From positions 1-35,667 of the forward strand of contig JAZULV010000102.1 in the NCBI GenBank assembly GCA_045603305.1: a DNA stretch of 35,667 nt, read 5' to 3'. The first letter of the stretch is position 1; each line of letters opens with the position of its first letter. This stretch comes from JAFRXK01 sp045603305 (GTDB lineage Bacteria > Bacillota > Clostridia > Lachnospirales > Lachnospiraceae). The notes beneath the pieces were generated by a model. The model had not been told where the DNA came from. It saw only the letters and a program-made list of their open reading frames with translations, and made no database searches. Shown one piece after another: positions 17,325-24,817 of this stretch. A program made the translations under genes and the position numbers.

Positions 17325-18353
17325 ATGAGATATCCGAACTTTTTAGAGAAAAACGGTACTATAGGTTTTGTTGCACCATCCTTTGGCTGTAATATTGAGC
17401 CATACAGGACATGTTTTAACAATGCACTTGATAAGTTTAAGCAGATGGGCTATGGTATAAACCTTGGTCCTAACTGTTATGCCGGTGAAGGTATAGGAAT
17501 AAGCAATACTCCTGAAAGGTGCGGAGCAGAGCTTACCCGGTATTATTCTTCACCAGATAATGATGTGCTTATATCCTGTGGCGGCGGCGAGCTTATGTGC
17601 GAAACCATAGATTTTGTGGATTTTGAGAAGATTAAAGCAGCTCCTGCAAAGTGGTATATGGGCTATTCGGATAATACTAATTTTACTTTTTTACTTACTA
17701 CTTTATGTGATACGGCATCAATTTACGGACCGTGTGCCGCAGCCTTTGGTATGGAACCGTGGCATCAGGCTATAAGTGATGCATTTGCATTGTTAACAGG
17801 AGACATAACTGAAGTTTCAGGCTATGATTTATGGGAGAAGGAATCACTTAAAAGTGAAGAAAATCCTCTTCAATCATATAATGTTACAGAAGAAAAAAAA
17901 CTTGTGCTTCATTCCTGCAATGATAGCGTGAATATAAAAGGCAGACTGTTGGGTGGCTGTATGGACTGTCTAATAAATCTGATTGGCACTAACTTTGATA
18001 AAGTTAAAGAGTTTAATGAAAGATATAAGGATGACGGTATTATATGGTTCTTAGAAGCATGTGATTTAAATCCTATGAGTATCAGACGTGCCTTGTGGCA
18101 GATGGAGCACGCCGGCTGGTTTAAGTATGTCAAAGGTTTTGTTATCGGGAGACCATTATGTTTCGGAGATAATTACTGCGGTCTGGACCAGTATGATGCA
18201 GTAACCGGTATATTAAGCAAATATAATGTGCCGATAATTATGGATGCGGATATAGGTCATTTGCCGCCGATGATGCCGGTTATTTGCGGCAGTATGGCAG
18301 AAGTAATTTGTGCTAATAATAGAATAAAAATTATTTATAATACTAAAATTTAA
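17325..18353 (+). CDS. S66-family serine peptidase (LD-carboxypeptidase / MccF-like)
   Basis: The S66 family cuts after acidic or diamino-acid peptides: LD-carboxypeptidases trim murein tetrapeptides, and MccF relatives degrade the antibiotic microcin C. The 342 residues contain the N-terminal GFVAPSFG, the nucleophile elbow GYSDNTNF (Ser115), GPCAAAFGM, Glu244 in WFLEACD and His312 in DIGHLPPMMPV, so the Ser-Glu-His triad is complete. No signal peptide is seen, so it is probably cytoplasmic. It lies 21 bases after folA and ends the run before a hairpin and spo0A. Murein recycling versus peptide-antibiotic immunity cannot be told apart from the sequence. Confidence 0.85.
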   Translation: MRYPNFLEKNGTIGFVAPSFGCNIEPYRTCFNNALDKFKQMGYGINLGPNCYAGEGIGISNTPERCGAELTRYYSSPDNDVLISCGGGELMCETIDFVDFEKIKAAPAKWYMGYSDNTNFTFLLTTLCDTASIYGPCAAAFGMEPWHQAISDAFALLTGDITEVSGYDLWEKESLKSEENPLQSYNVTEEKKLVLHSCNDSVNIKGRLLGGCMDCLINLIGTNFDKVKEFNERYKDDGIIWFLEACDLNPMSIRRALWQMEHAGWFKYVKGFVIGRPLCFGDNYCGLDQYDAVTGILSKYNVPIIMDADIGHLPPMMPVICGSMAEVICANNRIKIIYNTKI

Positions 18354-18368
18354 TATTAAATCTAACGT

Positions 18369-18400
18369 ATAAGGTACTATTATTTTTGATAGTACCTTAT
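18369..18400 (+). terminator. Perfect 12-bp hairpin between the S66 gene and spo0A
   Basis: ATAAGGTACTAT (18369-18380) pairs with ATAGTACCTTAT (18389-18400) around an 8-base T-rich loop. There is no U-tract after the 3' arm (ATTGTCG), so it is either a weak terminator or a structure for another use. It sits directly before the 0A boxes. Confidence 0.5.
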
Positions 18401-18402
18401 AT

Positions 18403-18439
18403 TGTCGAATGATGTCGAAATATTATTGGGAATGTCGAT
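18403..18439 (+). promoter_or_regulatory. Three helically phased Spo0A boxes upstream of spo0A
   Basis: TGTCGAA occurs at 18403-18409 and 18413-18419 and TGTCGAT at 18433-18439, all in the same direction. Start-to-start distances are 10 and 20 bases, one and two turns of DNA. The Spo0A consensus is TGTCGAA, and 10-base tandem boxes fit its head-to-tail dimer. They lie about 20-55 bases upstream of the candidate promoter of spo0A itself, which suggests autoregulation. Confidence 0.8.
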
Positions 18440-18458
18440 AATTAGTGCTTAATTTTGA

Positions 18459-18487
18459 TTGCTACTATTTTAACGTAATATTATAAT
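18459..18487 (+). promoter_or_regulatory. Candidate sigma-A promoter of spo0A
   Basis: TTGCTA (18459-18464), a 17-base spacer and a perfect TATAAT (18482-18487). A second TATAAT at 18499-18504 has no good -35 box. No convincing sigma-H promoter was seen. The start site would give a leader of about 60 bases. Confidence 0.55.
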
Positions 18488-18554
18488 TTATAGTGTAATA
18501 TAATTTAACTTATATGTGATAAAAGCTGAAAGAAAACTATGGTTGGAGGAAAGA

Positions 18555-19334
18555 ATGATAAACGTTTTAATAGTAGATGATAATCCTGTGATTGTTGAAA
18601 CACTCACAGAATTATTAAAAGGCAATAGTGGATTTAATGTAATAGGTACTGCCGGAGATGGTGAAGAAGCAATAGCAAATATAAAACTTTTCAAACCTGA
18701 TTTGGTGCTTTTGGATATTGTAATGCCAAAGATTGATGGCATATCTGTGATGGAGTGGATTTACAATACAGACGAGTTAAACAAGAAACCCAAAATTATT
18801 GTAATTAGTGCATTGGCGCAGGAATGGGTTAACGAGATAGCCTTTAAGTATGGTGCGTCTTATTATATTGCAAAGCCTTTTAATAATGATACGATAATTA
18901 ATCAAATTGAGATGGCTGCTTATCAGGAAGTGCTTAATGGCAAAAGGCGTGTAGTAGTCAGCCGTAATGATTATTTTTTAAGTAATCTTGAGTCGGAGAT
19001 TACTAAGCTCTTGCATGATATCGGAGTGCCGGCGCATATAAAAGGGTATAATTATCTGAGAGATGCCATTGTATTATCGGTTAATGATGCCGGTATGACC
19101 AATTGTATTACCAAGGAGTTGTATCCATCGGTAGCAAAGATTAATGAAACAATACCGAGCAGAGTGGAAAGAGCAATACGACATGCCATAGAAGTTGCAT
19201 GGAGCCGCGGTAATATGGATACAATTGATGAATTATTCGGGTATACAATCAGCAGCGGTAAAGGCAAGCCGACAAACTCTGAATTTATAGCATTGATTTC
19301 AGATAAGATAAGAATTGACTATAAGATATCATAG
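18555..19334 (+). CDS. spo0A: Stage 0 sporulation protein A (Spo0A) response regulator
   Basis: Spo0A is the master regulator of entry into sporulation and stationary phase in Firmicutes. The receiver domain (1-120) has the acidic pair Asp8-Asp9, the phosphoacceptor Asp54 in VLLDIVMP, Ser85 and Lys107. The C-terminal DNA-binding domain (about 145-257) holds the highly conserved stretches SRVERAIRHAIEVAWSRG and KPTNSEFIALISDK. I chose ATG 18555 because GGAGGA (18545-18550) is 4 bases ahead; a GTG at 18516 in frame has no ribosome site. The protein is 259 residues, close to the usual length. spoIVB, a common upstream neighbour in spore-formers, is absent. Whether this bacterium sporulates cannot be told from the window. 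Confidence 0.96.
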   Translation: MINVLIVDDNPVIVETLTELLKGNSGFNVIGTAGDGEEAIANIKLFKPDLVLLDIVMPKIDGISVMEWIYNTDELNKKPKIIVISALAQEWVNEIAFKYGASYYIAKPFNNDTIINQIEMAAYQEVLNGKRRVVVSRNDYFLSNLESEITKLLHDIGVPAHIKGYNYLRDAIVLSVNDAGMTNCITKELYPSVAKINETIPSRVERAIRHAIEVAWSRGNMDTIDELFGYTISSGKGKPTNSEFIALISDKIRIDYKIS

Positions 19335-19379
19335 ATAAGAAAATACGTGATTTTACTTCCCTTTATGTGATAAATTTAG

Positions 19380-19385
19380 TATAAT
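19380..19385 (+). promoter_or_regulatory. Probable -10 box of glgA
   Basis: A perfect TATAAT lies 36 bases before the glgA start. The hexamer 17 bases upstream, TTCCCT, matches the -35 consensus at only 3 positions, so promoter strength is uncertain. Confidence 0.4.
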
Positions 19386-19421
19386 AATATTGAATTTTGA
19401 TGAAGATATGGAGGTATATTT

Positions 19422-20861
19422 ATGAAGAAGATATTGTTTGCCACATCAGAGTGTGTACCATTTGTTAAGACCGGCGGACTCGCTGATGTTGCAGGTTCAT
19501 TACCGAAATATTTTAATAAAGAGGAGTTTGATGTCAGGGTTATACTTCCTAAGTATTTGATGATTAAGCCTGAATTTGTTTCTAAGATGGAGTACATCAC
19601 TAATTTTTATATGGACTACCTTGGAGAGCGAAAGTATGTAGGTTTATTTAAGATGGTTCATGATGGTGTGACTTTCTATTTTATTGATAATGAATTCTAT
19701 TTTTCAGGCAATCATCCATACACAGATGCTTTCTTTGATTTAGAGAAGTTTGCATTCTTTTCAAAGGCTGTGTTATCATCATTACCTATCTTAGAATACA
19801 AACCTGACATAATACATTGCCACGACTGGCAGACCGGACTTATACCGGTGCGCCTTAAGGGTGGTTTTATGGGCGACCCGTTCTTCCATGGCATTCGTAC
19901 CATTATGACTATCCACAACCTTAAGTTCCAGGGTGTGTGGAGTATAGATGTTATTAAGAGACTTTCAGAACTTTCAGATTACTATTTTACATCAGATAAG
20001 CTTGAAGCATACAATGATGGTAATATGTTAAAGGGCGGTATTGTCTATGCTGATAAGGTAACTACTGTAAGTGATACCTATGCCAATGAGATTAAGACAG
20101 AGTTCTATGGTGAGGGTCTTGACGGACTTATGAGAGCCAGAAGCAATGACCTGTGGGGTATTGTCAATGGTATCGATTACGAGAGTTTTAATCCGGCTGA
20201 GGACGAGTATATATTTAATAAGTATGATGTGGAAAGCTTCAGAGAGGAAAAGGTTAAGAATAAGCTGGCACTTCAGAAAGAGCTGGGACTTGAAGTTGAC
20301 GAGAACAAGATGATGATTGGTATTGTATCAAGACTTACCGACCAGAAGGGATTTGATTTGATACAGTGTGTTATGGATGATATCTGTAGCGATAATGTTC
20401 AGCTGGTAGTGCTTGGTACCGGAGATTCCAGATATGAGGATATGTTCCGTCACTACGACTGGAAGTATGAGAATAGCGTTTCTGCGAATATTTATTATTC
20501 AGAGGCTATGTCACATAAGATATATGCAGCCTGTGACGCATTCCTGATGCCAAGTTTATTTGAGCCATGTGGTCTTAGCCAGCTTATGAGCTTAAGATAT
20601 GGTACGGTGCCGATTGTACGTGAGACAGGCGGTCTTAAGGATACAGTAGAGGCGTACAATGAGTACGAGAGCACCGGAACCGGTTTCTCCTTTGCCAATT
20701 ACAACGCTCACGAGATGCTTGGTTGTATAAGATATGCAGAGCATATATATTACAATAAAAGAGACGAGTGGAACAAGATTGCAGAAAGAGGTATGTCTAT
20801 GGACTTCTCATGGAACAGTTCTGCAAGGCAGTATGAGGAGTTGTACAGAAGTTTGTTGTAA
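19422..20861 (+). CDS. glgA: Glycogen synthase GlgA
   Basis: GlgA transfers glucose from ADP-glucose to growing alpha-1,4-glucan chains (glycosyltransferase family 5, GT-B fold). The 479 residues match the family. The N-terminal ADP-glucose motif KTGGLADVAGSLPK is at 16-29, and the C-terminal half has IGIVSRLTDQKGFDL and the acceptor region MPSLFEPCGLSQLMSLRYGT. A GGAGG site precedes the ATG. No other glg gene is adjacent, so the gene stands alone between spo0A and ylxM with its own -10 box and a terminator behind it. Glycogen storage alongside Spo0A fits a stationary-phase role, but that link is inference. Confidence 0.95.
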   Translation: MKKILFATSECVPFVKTGGLADVAGSLPKYFNKEEFDVRVILPKYLMIKPEFVSKMEYITNFYMDYLGERKYVGLFKMVHDGVTFYFIDNEFYFSGNHPYTDAFFDLEKFAFFSKAVLSSLPILEYKPDIIHCHDWQTGLIPVRLKGGFMGDPFFHGIRTIMTIHNLKFQGVWSIDVIKRLSELSDYYFTSDKLEAYNDGNMLKGGIVYADKVTTVSDTYANEIKTEFYGEGLDGLMRARSNDLWGIVNGIDYESFNPAEDEYIFNKYDVESFREEKVKNKLALQKELGLEVDENKMMIGIVSRLTDQKGFDLIQCVMDDICSDNVQLVVLGTGDSRYEDMFRHYDWKYENSVSANIYYSEAMSHKIYAACDAFLMPSLFEPCGLSQLMSLRYGTVPIVRETGGLKDTVEAYNEYESTGTGFSFANYNAHEMLGCIRYAEHIYYNKRDEWNKIAERGMSMDFSWNSSARQYEELYRSLL

Positions 20862-20891
20862 AGGTTTAATTAATATTTTGAGTTTTAGATT

Positions 20892-20925
20892 AGGGCATGG
20901 AAGTAATTAAAGACTTTCATGCCCT
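20892..20925 (+). terminator. Hairpin terminator after glgA
   Basis: A 13-bp stem with one G-U pair (20892-20904 with 20913-20925, core AGGGCATG / CATGCCCT) surrounds an 8-base loop. The U-tract is poor (GAGTTAATTT), so the call rests on stem strength and position. Confidence 0.65.
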
Positions 20926-20975
20926 GAGTTAATTTATATAATTTATTAAAAAGTAACTTTGTCAAGAAAAAACAC

Positions 20976-21004
20976 TTGACACCATAAAACACTTAGTGTA
21001 TATT
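20976..21004 (+). promoter_or_regulatory. Strong sigma-A promoter of ylxM-ffh with an inverted repeat over the -35 box
   Basis: A perfect TTGACA (20976-20981), a 17-base spacer and TATATT (20999-21004) form the best promoter in the window. The -35 box is half of a perfect inverted repeat TGTCAAG / CTTGACA (20960-20966 and 20975-20981, 8-base gap), which could be an operator or a coincidence. The predicted start site, about 21011, lies only ten bases before the ylxM ATG. Confidence 0.75.
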
Positions 21005-21020
21005 ATCCTAGGTGAGCGAA

Positions 21021-21362
21021 ATGGAGAGAATAGTTGAGCAGACTTTATTGTATGATTTTTATGGTGAATTGCTTACAGAGCATCAGCGACAGGTATATGA
21101 GGATGTAGTCTTTAATGATTATTCCTTAAGCGAGGTTGCTGAGGAGATTGGTATATCCAGACAGGGTGTACATGATTTGATAAAGCGGTGCAATAAGATT
21201 CTTAGTGATTATGAAGAGAAGCTGCATTTAGTTGAGAAGTTTATAGTTACCAAGGAGAAGGTTGCCCAGATACACAGGCTTACCAATGAGTATATGAAGT
21301 CTAAGGATATGAATCTTATTTACAGGATACAAGAGATTTCAAGCGAGATTGATGATTTATAG
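21021..21362 (+). CDS. ylxM: YlxM, SRP-associated helix-turn-helix protein
   Basis: YlxM is a small protein with a sigma-70 region-4-like helix-turn-helix, encoded just before ffh in many Firmicutes and reported to affect the SRP cycle. The core is LTEHQRQVYEDVVFNDYSL and SEVAEEIGISRQGVHDLIKR, followed by a charged helical tail. The ATG at 21021 follows AGGTGAG by 4 bases and gives 113 residues; an in-frame GTG at 21012 would add three residues. With the promoter at 20976-21004 the leader is about ten bases for the ATG, or almost none for the GTG. ffh starts 24 bases after the stop, so the two are co-transcribed. Confidence 0.9.
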   Translation: MERIVEQTLLYDFYGELLTEHQRQVYEDVVFNDYSLSEVAEEIGISRQGVHDLIKRCNKILSDYEEKLHLVEKFIVTKEKVAQIHRLTNEYMKSKDMNLIYRIQEISSEIDDL

Positions 21363-21386
21363 CCCGGGACTGATGGAGGTTTTTGA

Positions 21387-22730
21387 ATGGCTTTTGAGAG
21401 CTTATCTGATAAATTACAAAATGTATTTAAAAACTTAAGAAGTAAGGGAAGACTTACTGAGGCTGATGTTAAGGCTTCATTGAAGGAAGTTAAGATGGCT
21501 CTTTTAGAGGCTGATGTAAGCTTCAAGGTAGTAAAGCAGTTTATCAAGTCTGTTGAGGAGAGGGCAGTTGGACAGGATGTTCTTAACAGCCTTACACCTG
21601 GACAGATGGTTATAAAGATTGTTCATGAAGAGATGATTAAGCTTATGGGTTCTGAGACCACTGAGATTAAGCTTAATCCGGGTATAGCCATTACCTGTAT
21701 TATGATGGTTGGTCTTCAGGGTGCCGGTAAAACTACTACCACGGCCAAGATTGCAGGAAAGCTCAAGGCTCAGGGCAAGAAGCCATTGCTTGTAGCCTGT
21801 GATGTTTACCGTCCGGCAGCTATCCAGCAGCTGGAGATTAACGGTGAGAAGCAGGGCGTGCCTGTATTTACTATGGGCGATAAGCACAAGCCGGCGAATA
21901 TCGCCAAGGCTGCCATAGAGCATGCTTCTAAGAATGGGTATAATGTTGTTATCTTAGATACAGCCGGACGTCTTCACGTTGATGAAGATATGATGGCTGA
22001 GCTTGTTGAGATAAAGAGTCAGGTGACTGTTGATCAGACACTGCTCGTTGTAGACGCCATGACCGGACAGGATGCGGTGAATGTAGCCGGTATGTTCGAT
22101 GAGAAGATTGGCGTTGATGGTGTAGTTCTTACCAAGATGGATGGTGATACCCGAGGTGGTGCTGCACTTTCAGTTAAGGCTGTTACCGGCAAACCTATTC
22201 TTTATGTAGGTATGGGAGAGAAGCTGTCAGACCTTGAACAGTTTTATCCGGACAGGATGGCTTCCCGAATCCTTGGAATGGGAGATGTGCTTTCGCTTAT
22301 TGAGAAGGCACAGGAGCAGTATGATATAGATGAAGCGAAGAAACTCGAGAAGAAAGTTAAGAAGGGCGACTTCGATTTCAATGATTTTTTAGAGCAGATG
22401 GAGCAGATGAACAAGATGGGCGGTATTCAAAACATTCTTGGTATGATGCCGGGCATGGGAAGTCAGCTTAAAAATGTGGAGATAGATGAGAAGGCTATGG
22501 ACAGAACCAAGGCTATCATCCTTTCCATGACAAAGAAAGAACGTACAAAGCCTGATATTATCAATCCTTCCAGAAAGAGAAGAATTGCAAATGGTGCAGG
22601 TGTACAGGTACAGGATGTTAACAGGCTTCTTAAGCAGTTCGAGCAGAGCCGCAAGATGATGAAGCAGATGTCGGGCATGATGTCCGGCAAGGGAAGACGA
22701 AGAAATCCTTTCGGAGGCTTTCCATTTTAG
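21387..22730 (+). CDS. ffh: Signal recognition particle protein Ffh
   Basis: Ffh binds signal sequences and the SRP RNA and hands ribosomes to FtsY at the membrane. The 447 residues are the usual length: N domain (1-90), GTPase G domain with GLQGAGKTTT (109-118), DTAGRL, TKMDGDTRGG, and the Met-rich M domain from about 300 to the end (MEQMNKMGGIQNILGMMPGM, then KQMSGMMSG). All GTPase motifs are intact. A GGAGG site lies 8 bases before the ATG. It sits between ylxM and rpsP, the standard order. The gap to rpsP is 87 bases and has no terminator. Confidence 0.97.
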   Translation: MAFESLSDKLQNVFKNLRSKGRLTEADVKASLKEVKMALLEADVSFKVVKQFIKSVEERAVGQDVLNSLTPGQMVIKIVHEEMIKLMGSETTEIKLNPGIAITCIMMVGLQGAGKTTTTAKIAGKLKAQGKKPLLVACDVYRPAAIQQLEINGEKQGVPVFTMGDKHKPANIAKAAIEHASKNGYNVVILDTAGRLHVDEDMMAELVEIKSQVTVDQTLLVVDAMTGQDAVNVAGMFDEKIGVDGVVLTKMDGDTRGGAALSVKAVTGKPILYVGMGEKLSDLEQFYPDRMASRILGMGDVLSLIEKAQEQYDIDEAKKLEKKVKKGDFDFNDFLEQMEQMNKMGGIQNILGMMPGMGSQLKNVEIDEKAMDRTKAIILSMTKKERTKPDIINPSRKRRIANGAGVQVQDVNRLLKQFEQSRKMMKQMSGMMSGKGRRRNPFGGFPF

Positions 22731-22817
22731 TTTAGTATAGTATGATTTATTCAGCTATAGATTATTATGCCGGTGCAGGGCAGATAGCTGCACACAAATA
22801 CTCAGGAGGTGAAAGAT

Positions 22818-23057
22818 ATGGTAAAGATTAGACTTAAGAGAATGGGAAAGAAAAAGGCTCCTTTCTATAGAGTTATTGTTGCAGATTCCAGATCACCAAG
22901 AGACGGTAGATTAATCGATGAGATCGGTTACTACGATCCAACAAAGGATCCAAGCGTTATCAAGATTGATGAGGAAAAGGCAAAGAAGTGGTTATCAACA
23001 GGTGCTCAGCCAACAGAGACTGTTGCTAAAATCTTAAAGATCGCCGGTATCGAATAA
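22818..23057 (+). CDS. rpsP: 30S ribosomal protein bS16
   Basis: bS16 is a small-subunit protein that binds 16S rRNA. The 79 residues begin VKIRLKRMGKKKAPFYRV, typical of the family, with DSRSPRDGR and IGYYDPT. The start is ATG 22818, 7 bases after AGGAGGT (22804-22810); a GTG at 22809 falls inside that ribosome site and is not used. A 6-bp hairpin (22773-22778 with 22788-22793) lies in the leader, of unknown meaning. khpA follows 41 bases later. Confidence 0.97.
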   Translation: MVKIRLKRMGKKKAPFYRVIVADSRSPRDGRLIDEIGYYDPTKDPSVIKIDEEKAKKWLSTGAQPTETVAKILKIAGIE

Positions 23058-23098
23058 TTTAGTATAGCAGGATTTCTGCTTGCGGACTGGAGGACAAG

Positions 23099-23326
23099 AT
23101 GAAAGAATTAGTTGAAGTAATCGCTAAGGCTCTGGTAGATAATCCGGACGAGGTTGTTGTTACAGAAAAGTTAGAGGGTGACGAAGTTGTCCTTGAACTT
23201 AATGTAGCTTCTTCTGATATGGGTAAGGTCATTGGAAAGCAGGGACGAATTGCAAGAGCAATCCGCAGCGTTGTAAAGGCGGCTGCTTCTAAAGACGATA
23301 AGAAAGTAGTATTAGAGATTCAGTAA
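23099..23326 (+). CDS. khpA: KH-domain RNA-binding protein KhpA (YlqC)
   Basis: KhpA is a 75-residue KH-domain protein that works with KhpB in Gram-positive bacteria and binds RNA broadly; mutants change cell elongation and division. The GxxG loop is IGKQGR in the stretch MGKVIGKQGRIARAIRSVVK. A GGAGG site lies 6 bases before the ATG. The position between rpsP and rimM is conserved. A hairpin terminator starts 4 bases after the stop, so the ylxM-ffh-rpsP-khpA transcript probably ends or is thinned out here. Confidence 0.95.
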   Translation: MKELVEVIAKALVDNPDEVVVTEKLEGDEVVLELNVASSDMGKVIGKQGRIARAIRSVVKAAASKDDKKVVLEIQ

Positions 23327-23329
23327 TGA

Positions 23330-23354
23330 AAAGGGCGTTTATCGCCCTTTCTTT
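23330..23354 (+). terminator. Terminator after khpA
   Basis: AAAGGGCG pairs with CGCCCTTT (23330-23337 with 23343-23350) around a 5-base loop, followed by CTTT. The 3' arm supplies three T's and the tail three more. It is 8 bp and tight, placed directly at the khpA stop. Confidence 0.75.
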
Positions 23355-23445
23355 GCTATGAAAGCTCCATCAACAGACAGAAACATATATACATATGAGA
23401 CAGGCTGTTAGGTGGTCTGATATTCAGAAATGTGAGGAAAAATAA

Positions 23446-23955
23446 TTGGAAGATTTACTTAGAGTTGGAGTTATATCATCTACACACGGAATTAGGGGAG
23501 AAGTTAAGGTTTATCCTACAACTGATGACCCTATGCGTTTTCTTGATTTAAAAAAAGTTATTTTGGATGCTAAAAGAGAAAAACTTAATCTTGAAGTTGA
23601 GAATGTCAAGTTCTTTAAGAATATGGTCATTCTTAAGTTTAAGGGAATTAATAATATAAATGATATTGAAAGATATAAAGGCTGTGACCTTCTGGTTACA
23701 AGAGAGGATGCGGTACCATTAGAAGAGAATGAATACTTTATTGCGGACCTTATCGGCTTAAAGGTTGTTACTGATAAGGGTGAAGATTTTGGCATTCTTA
23801 AAGATGTATTGCAGACCGGGGCCAATGATGTATATATAGTAAATACTTACGATAACAAAGAGGTGCTTCTTCCTTACATCGAGGAGTGCATTCTTGACAT
23901 TGATTTAGATGAAGGCATTGTTACTGCACATATTATGGATGGGCTGGTGGACTGA
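23446..23955 (+). CDS. rimM: Ribosome maturation factor RimM
   Basis: RimM binds S19 and helps mature the 3' domain of the 30S subunit. The 169 residues show the N-terminal signature VGVISSTHGIRGEVKV and the C-terminal PRC-barrel part (GLKVVTDKGEDFGILKDVL, then LPYIEECILDID). The start is TTG at 23446, with GAGGAAA spaced about 6 bases ahead; no ATG fits the conserved N-terminus. The stop TGA overlaps the trmD ATG by one base. A terminator lies upstream, and I could not define a good promoter in 23355-23445, so expression may rely on read-through. Confidence 0.95.
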   Translation: MEDLLRVGVISSTHGIRGEVKVYPTTDDPMRFLDLKKVILDAKREKLNLEVENVKFFKNMVILKFKGINNINDIERYKGCDLLVTREDAVPLEENEYFIADLIGLKVVTDKGEDFGILKDVLQTGANDVYIVNTYDNKEVLLPYIEECILDIDLDEGIVTAHIMDGLVD

Positions 23956-24692
23956 TGAATTATCATATTTTAACGTTATTTCCTGAGATGGTTATAAACG
24001 GTCTTAACACAAGCATAATAGGCAGAGCAGTGAATCAGGGATTATTAAGCATAGATGCTGTTGACATCAGGGATTACGCTGAGAATAAGCACAATCGTGT
24101 CGATGATTACCCTTATGGTGGCGGAGCGGGCATGGTAATGCAACCGGGACCGGTGTACAGAGCGTACAAGGCTTTAGAAGAAAAGCAGGGTAAAAAGCTT
24201 CGTGTTATTTACATGACCCCTCAGGGTAAGGTGTTTAATCAGAAGATGGCGGAGGAATTTGCAAAAGAAGAAGACTTAGTATTCCTTTGTGGTCATTATG
24301 AAGGTATTGATGAGCGAGTTCTGGACATGATTGTTACTGACAATGTATCAATTGGTGATTATGTGCTCACCGGTGGAGAGTTAGCGGCAATGACCATGAT
24401 TGACTGTATATCAAGACTTGTACCGGGAGTACTGAATAATAATGATTCTGCAGAGATTGAGACCTTTCATGACAATCTCTTAGAATATCCCCAGTATACA
24501 AGGCCGGAGGAGTTTATGGGGATGAGAGTACCGGATATACTTTTGTCCGGGCATCATGCCAATATAGACAAGTGGCGCAGGGAGCAGTCACTCATAAGAA
24601 CCCTTGAAAGAAGACCGGACTTACTAGAAGATGCAACACTTACCGATAAAGATAAAAAATTCATTGATAAGTTAAAAAACATAGAAGAATAA
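23955..24692 (+). CDS. trmD: tRNA (guanine-37-N1)-methyltransferase TrmD
   Basis: TrmD methylates G37 next to the anticodon of tRNAs that read CNN codons, preventing +1 frameshifts. It is a SPOUT enzyme with a trefoil knot. The 245 residues contain YPYGGGAGMVMQP-like PYGGGAGMVM, the SAM-binding knot VFLCGHYEGIDERV and SIGDYVLTGGE, and the C-terminal helical domain. The ATG overlaps the rimM stop (TGATG), so translation is coupled. A new promoter for rplS begins 22 bases after the stop. Confidence 0.97.
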   Translation: MNYHILTLFPEMVINGLNTSIIGRAVNQGLLSIDAVDIRDYAENKHNRVDDYPYGGGAGMVMQPGPVYRAYKALEEKQGKKLRVIYMTPQGKVFNQKMAEEFAKEEDLVFLCGHYEGIDERVLDMIVTDNVSIGDYVLTGGELAAMTMIDCISRLVPGVLNNNDSAEIETFHDNLLEYPQYTRPEEFMGMRVPDILLSGHHANIDKWRREQSLIRTLERRPDLLEDATLTDKDKKFIDKLKNIEE

Positions 24693-24714
24693 TAGATATA
24701 ATTGCAAAAAGCAC

Positions 24715-24743
24715 TTGCATTATTATATATCATATGGTATTAT
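24715..24743 (+). promoter_or_regulatory. Promoter of rplS
   Basis: TTGCAT (24715-24720), a 17-base spacer and TATTAT (24738-24743). The -10 box matches at 5 of 6 positions. The leader to the rplS ATG would be about 68 bases. It has no obvious strong hairpin. Confidence 0.65.
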
Positions 24744-24817
24744 TTTATAGTTCGATAAAAAGATGGTCCGCTGTTACTATAGGTATTAAGAACATCATAA
24801 TATTAAGGAGGAAGAAC

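Noticed and set aside
21504..21923. Minus-strand open frame of 139 codons inside ffh
   Set aside because: It is an antisense shadow of the ffh GTPase domain with no supporting signals.
24744..24817. Ribosomal L19 leader regulator
   Set aside because: The stretch has no stable hairpin and I could not match a known L19 leader pattern.
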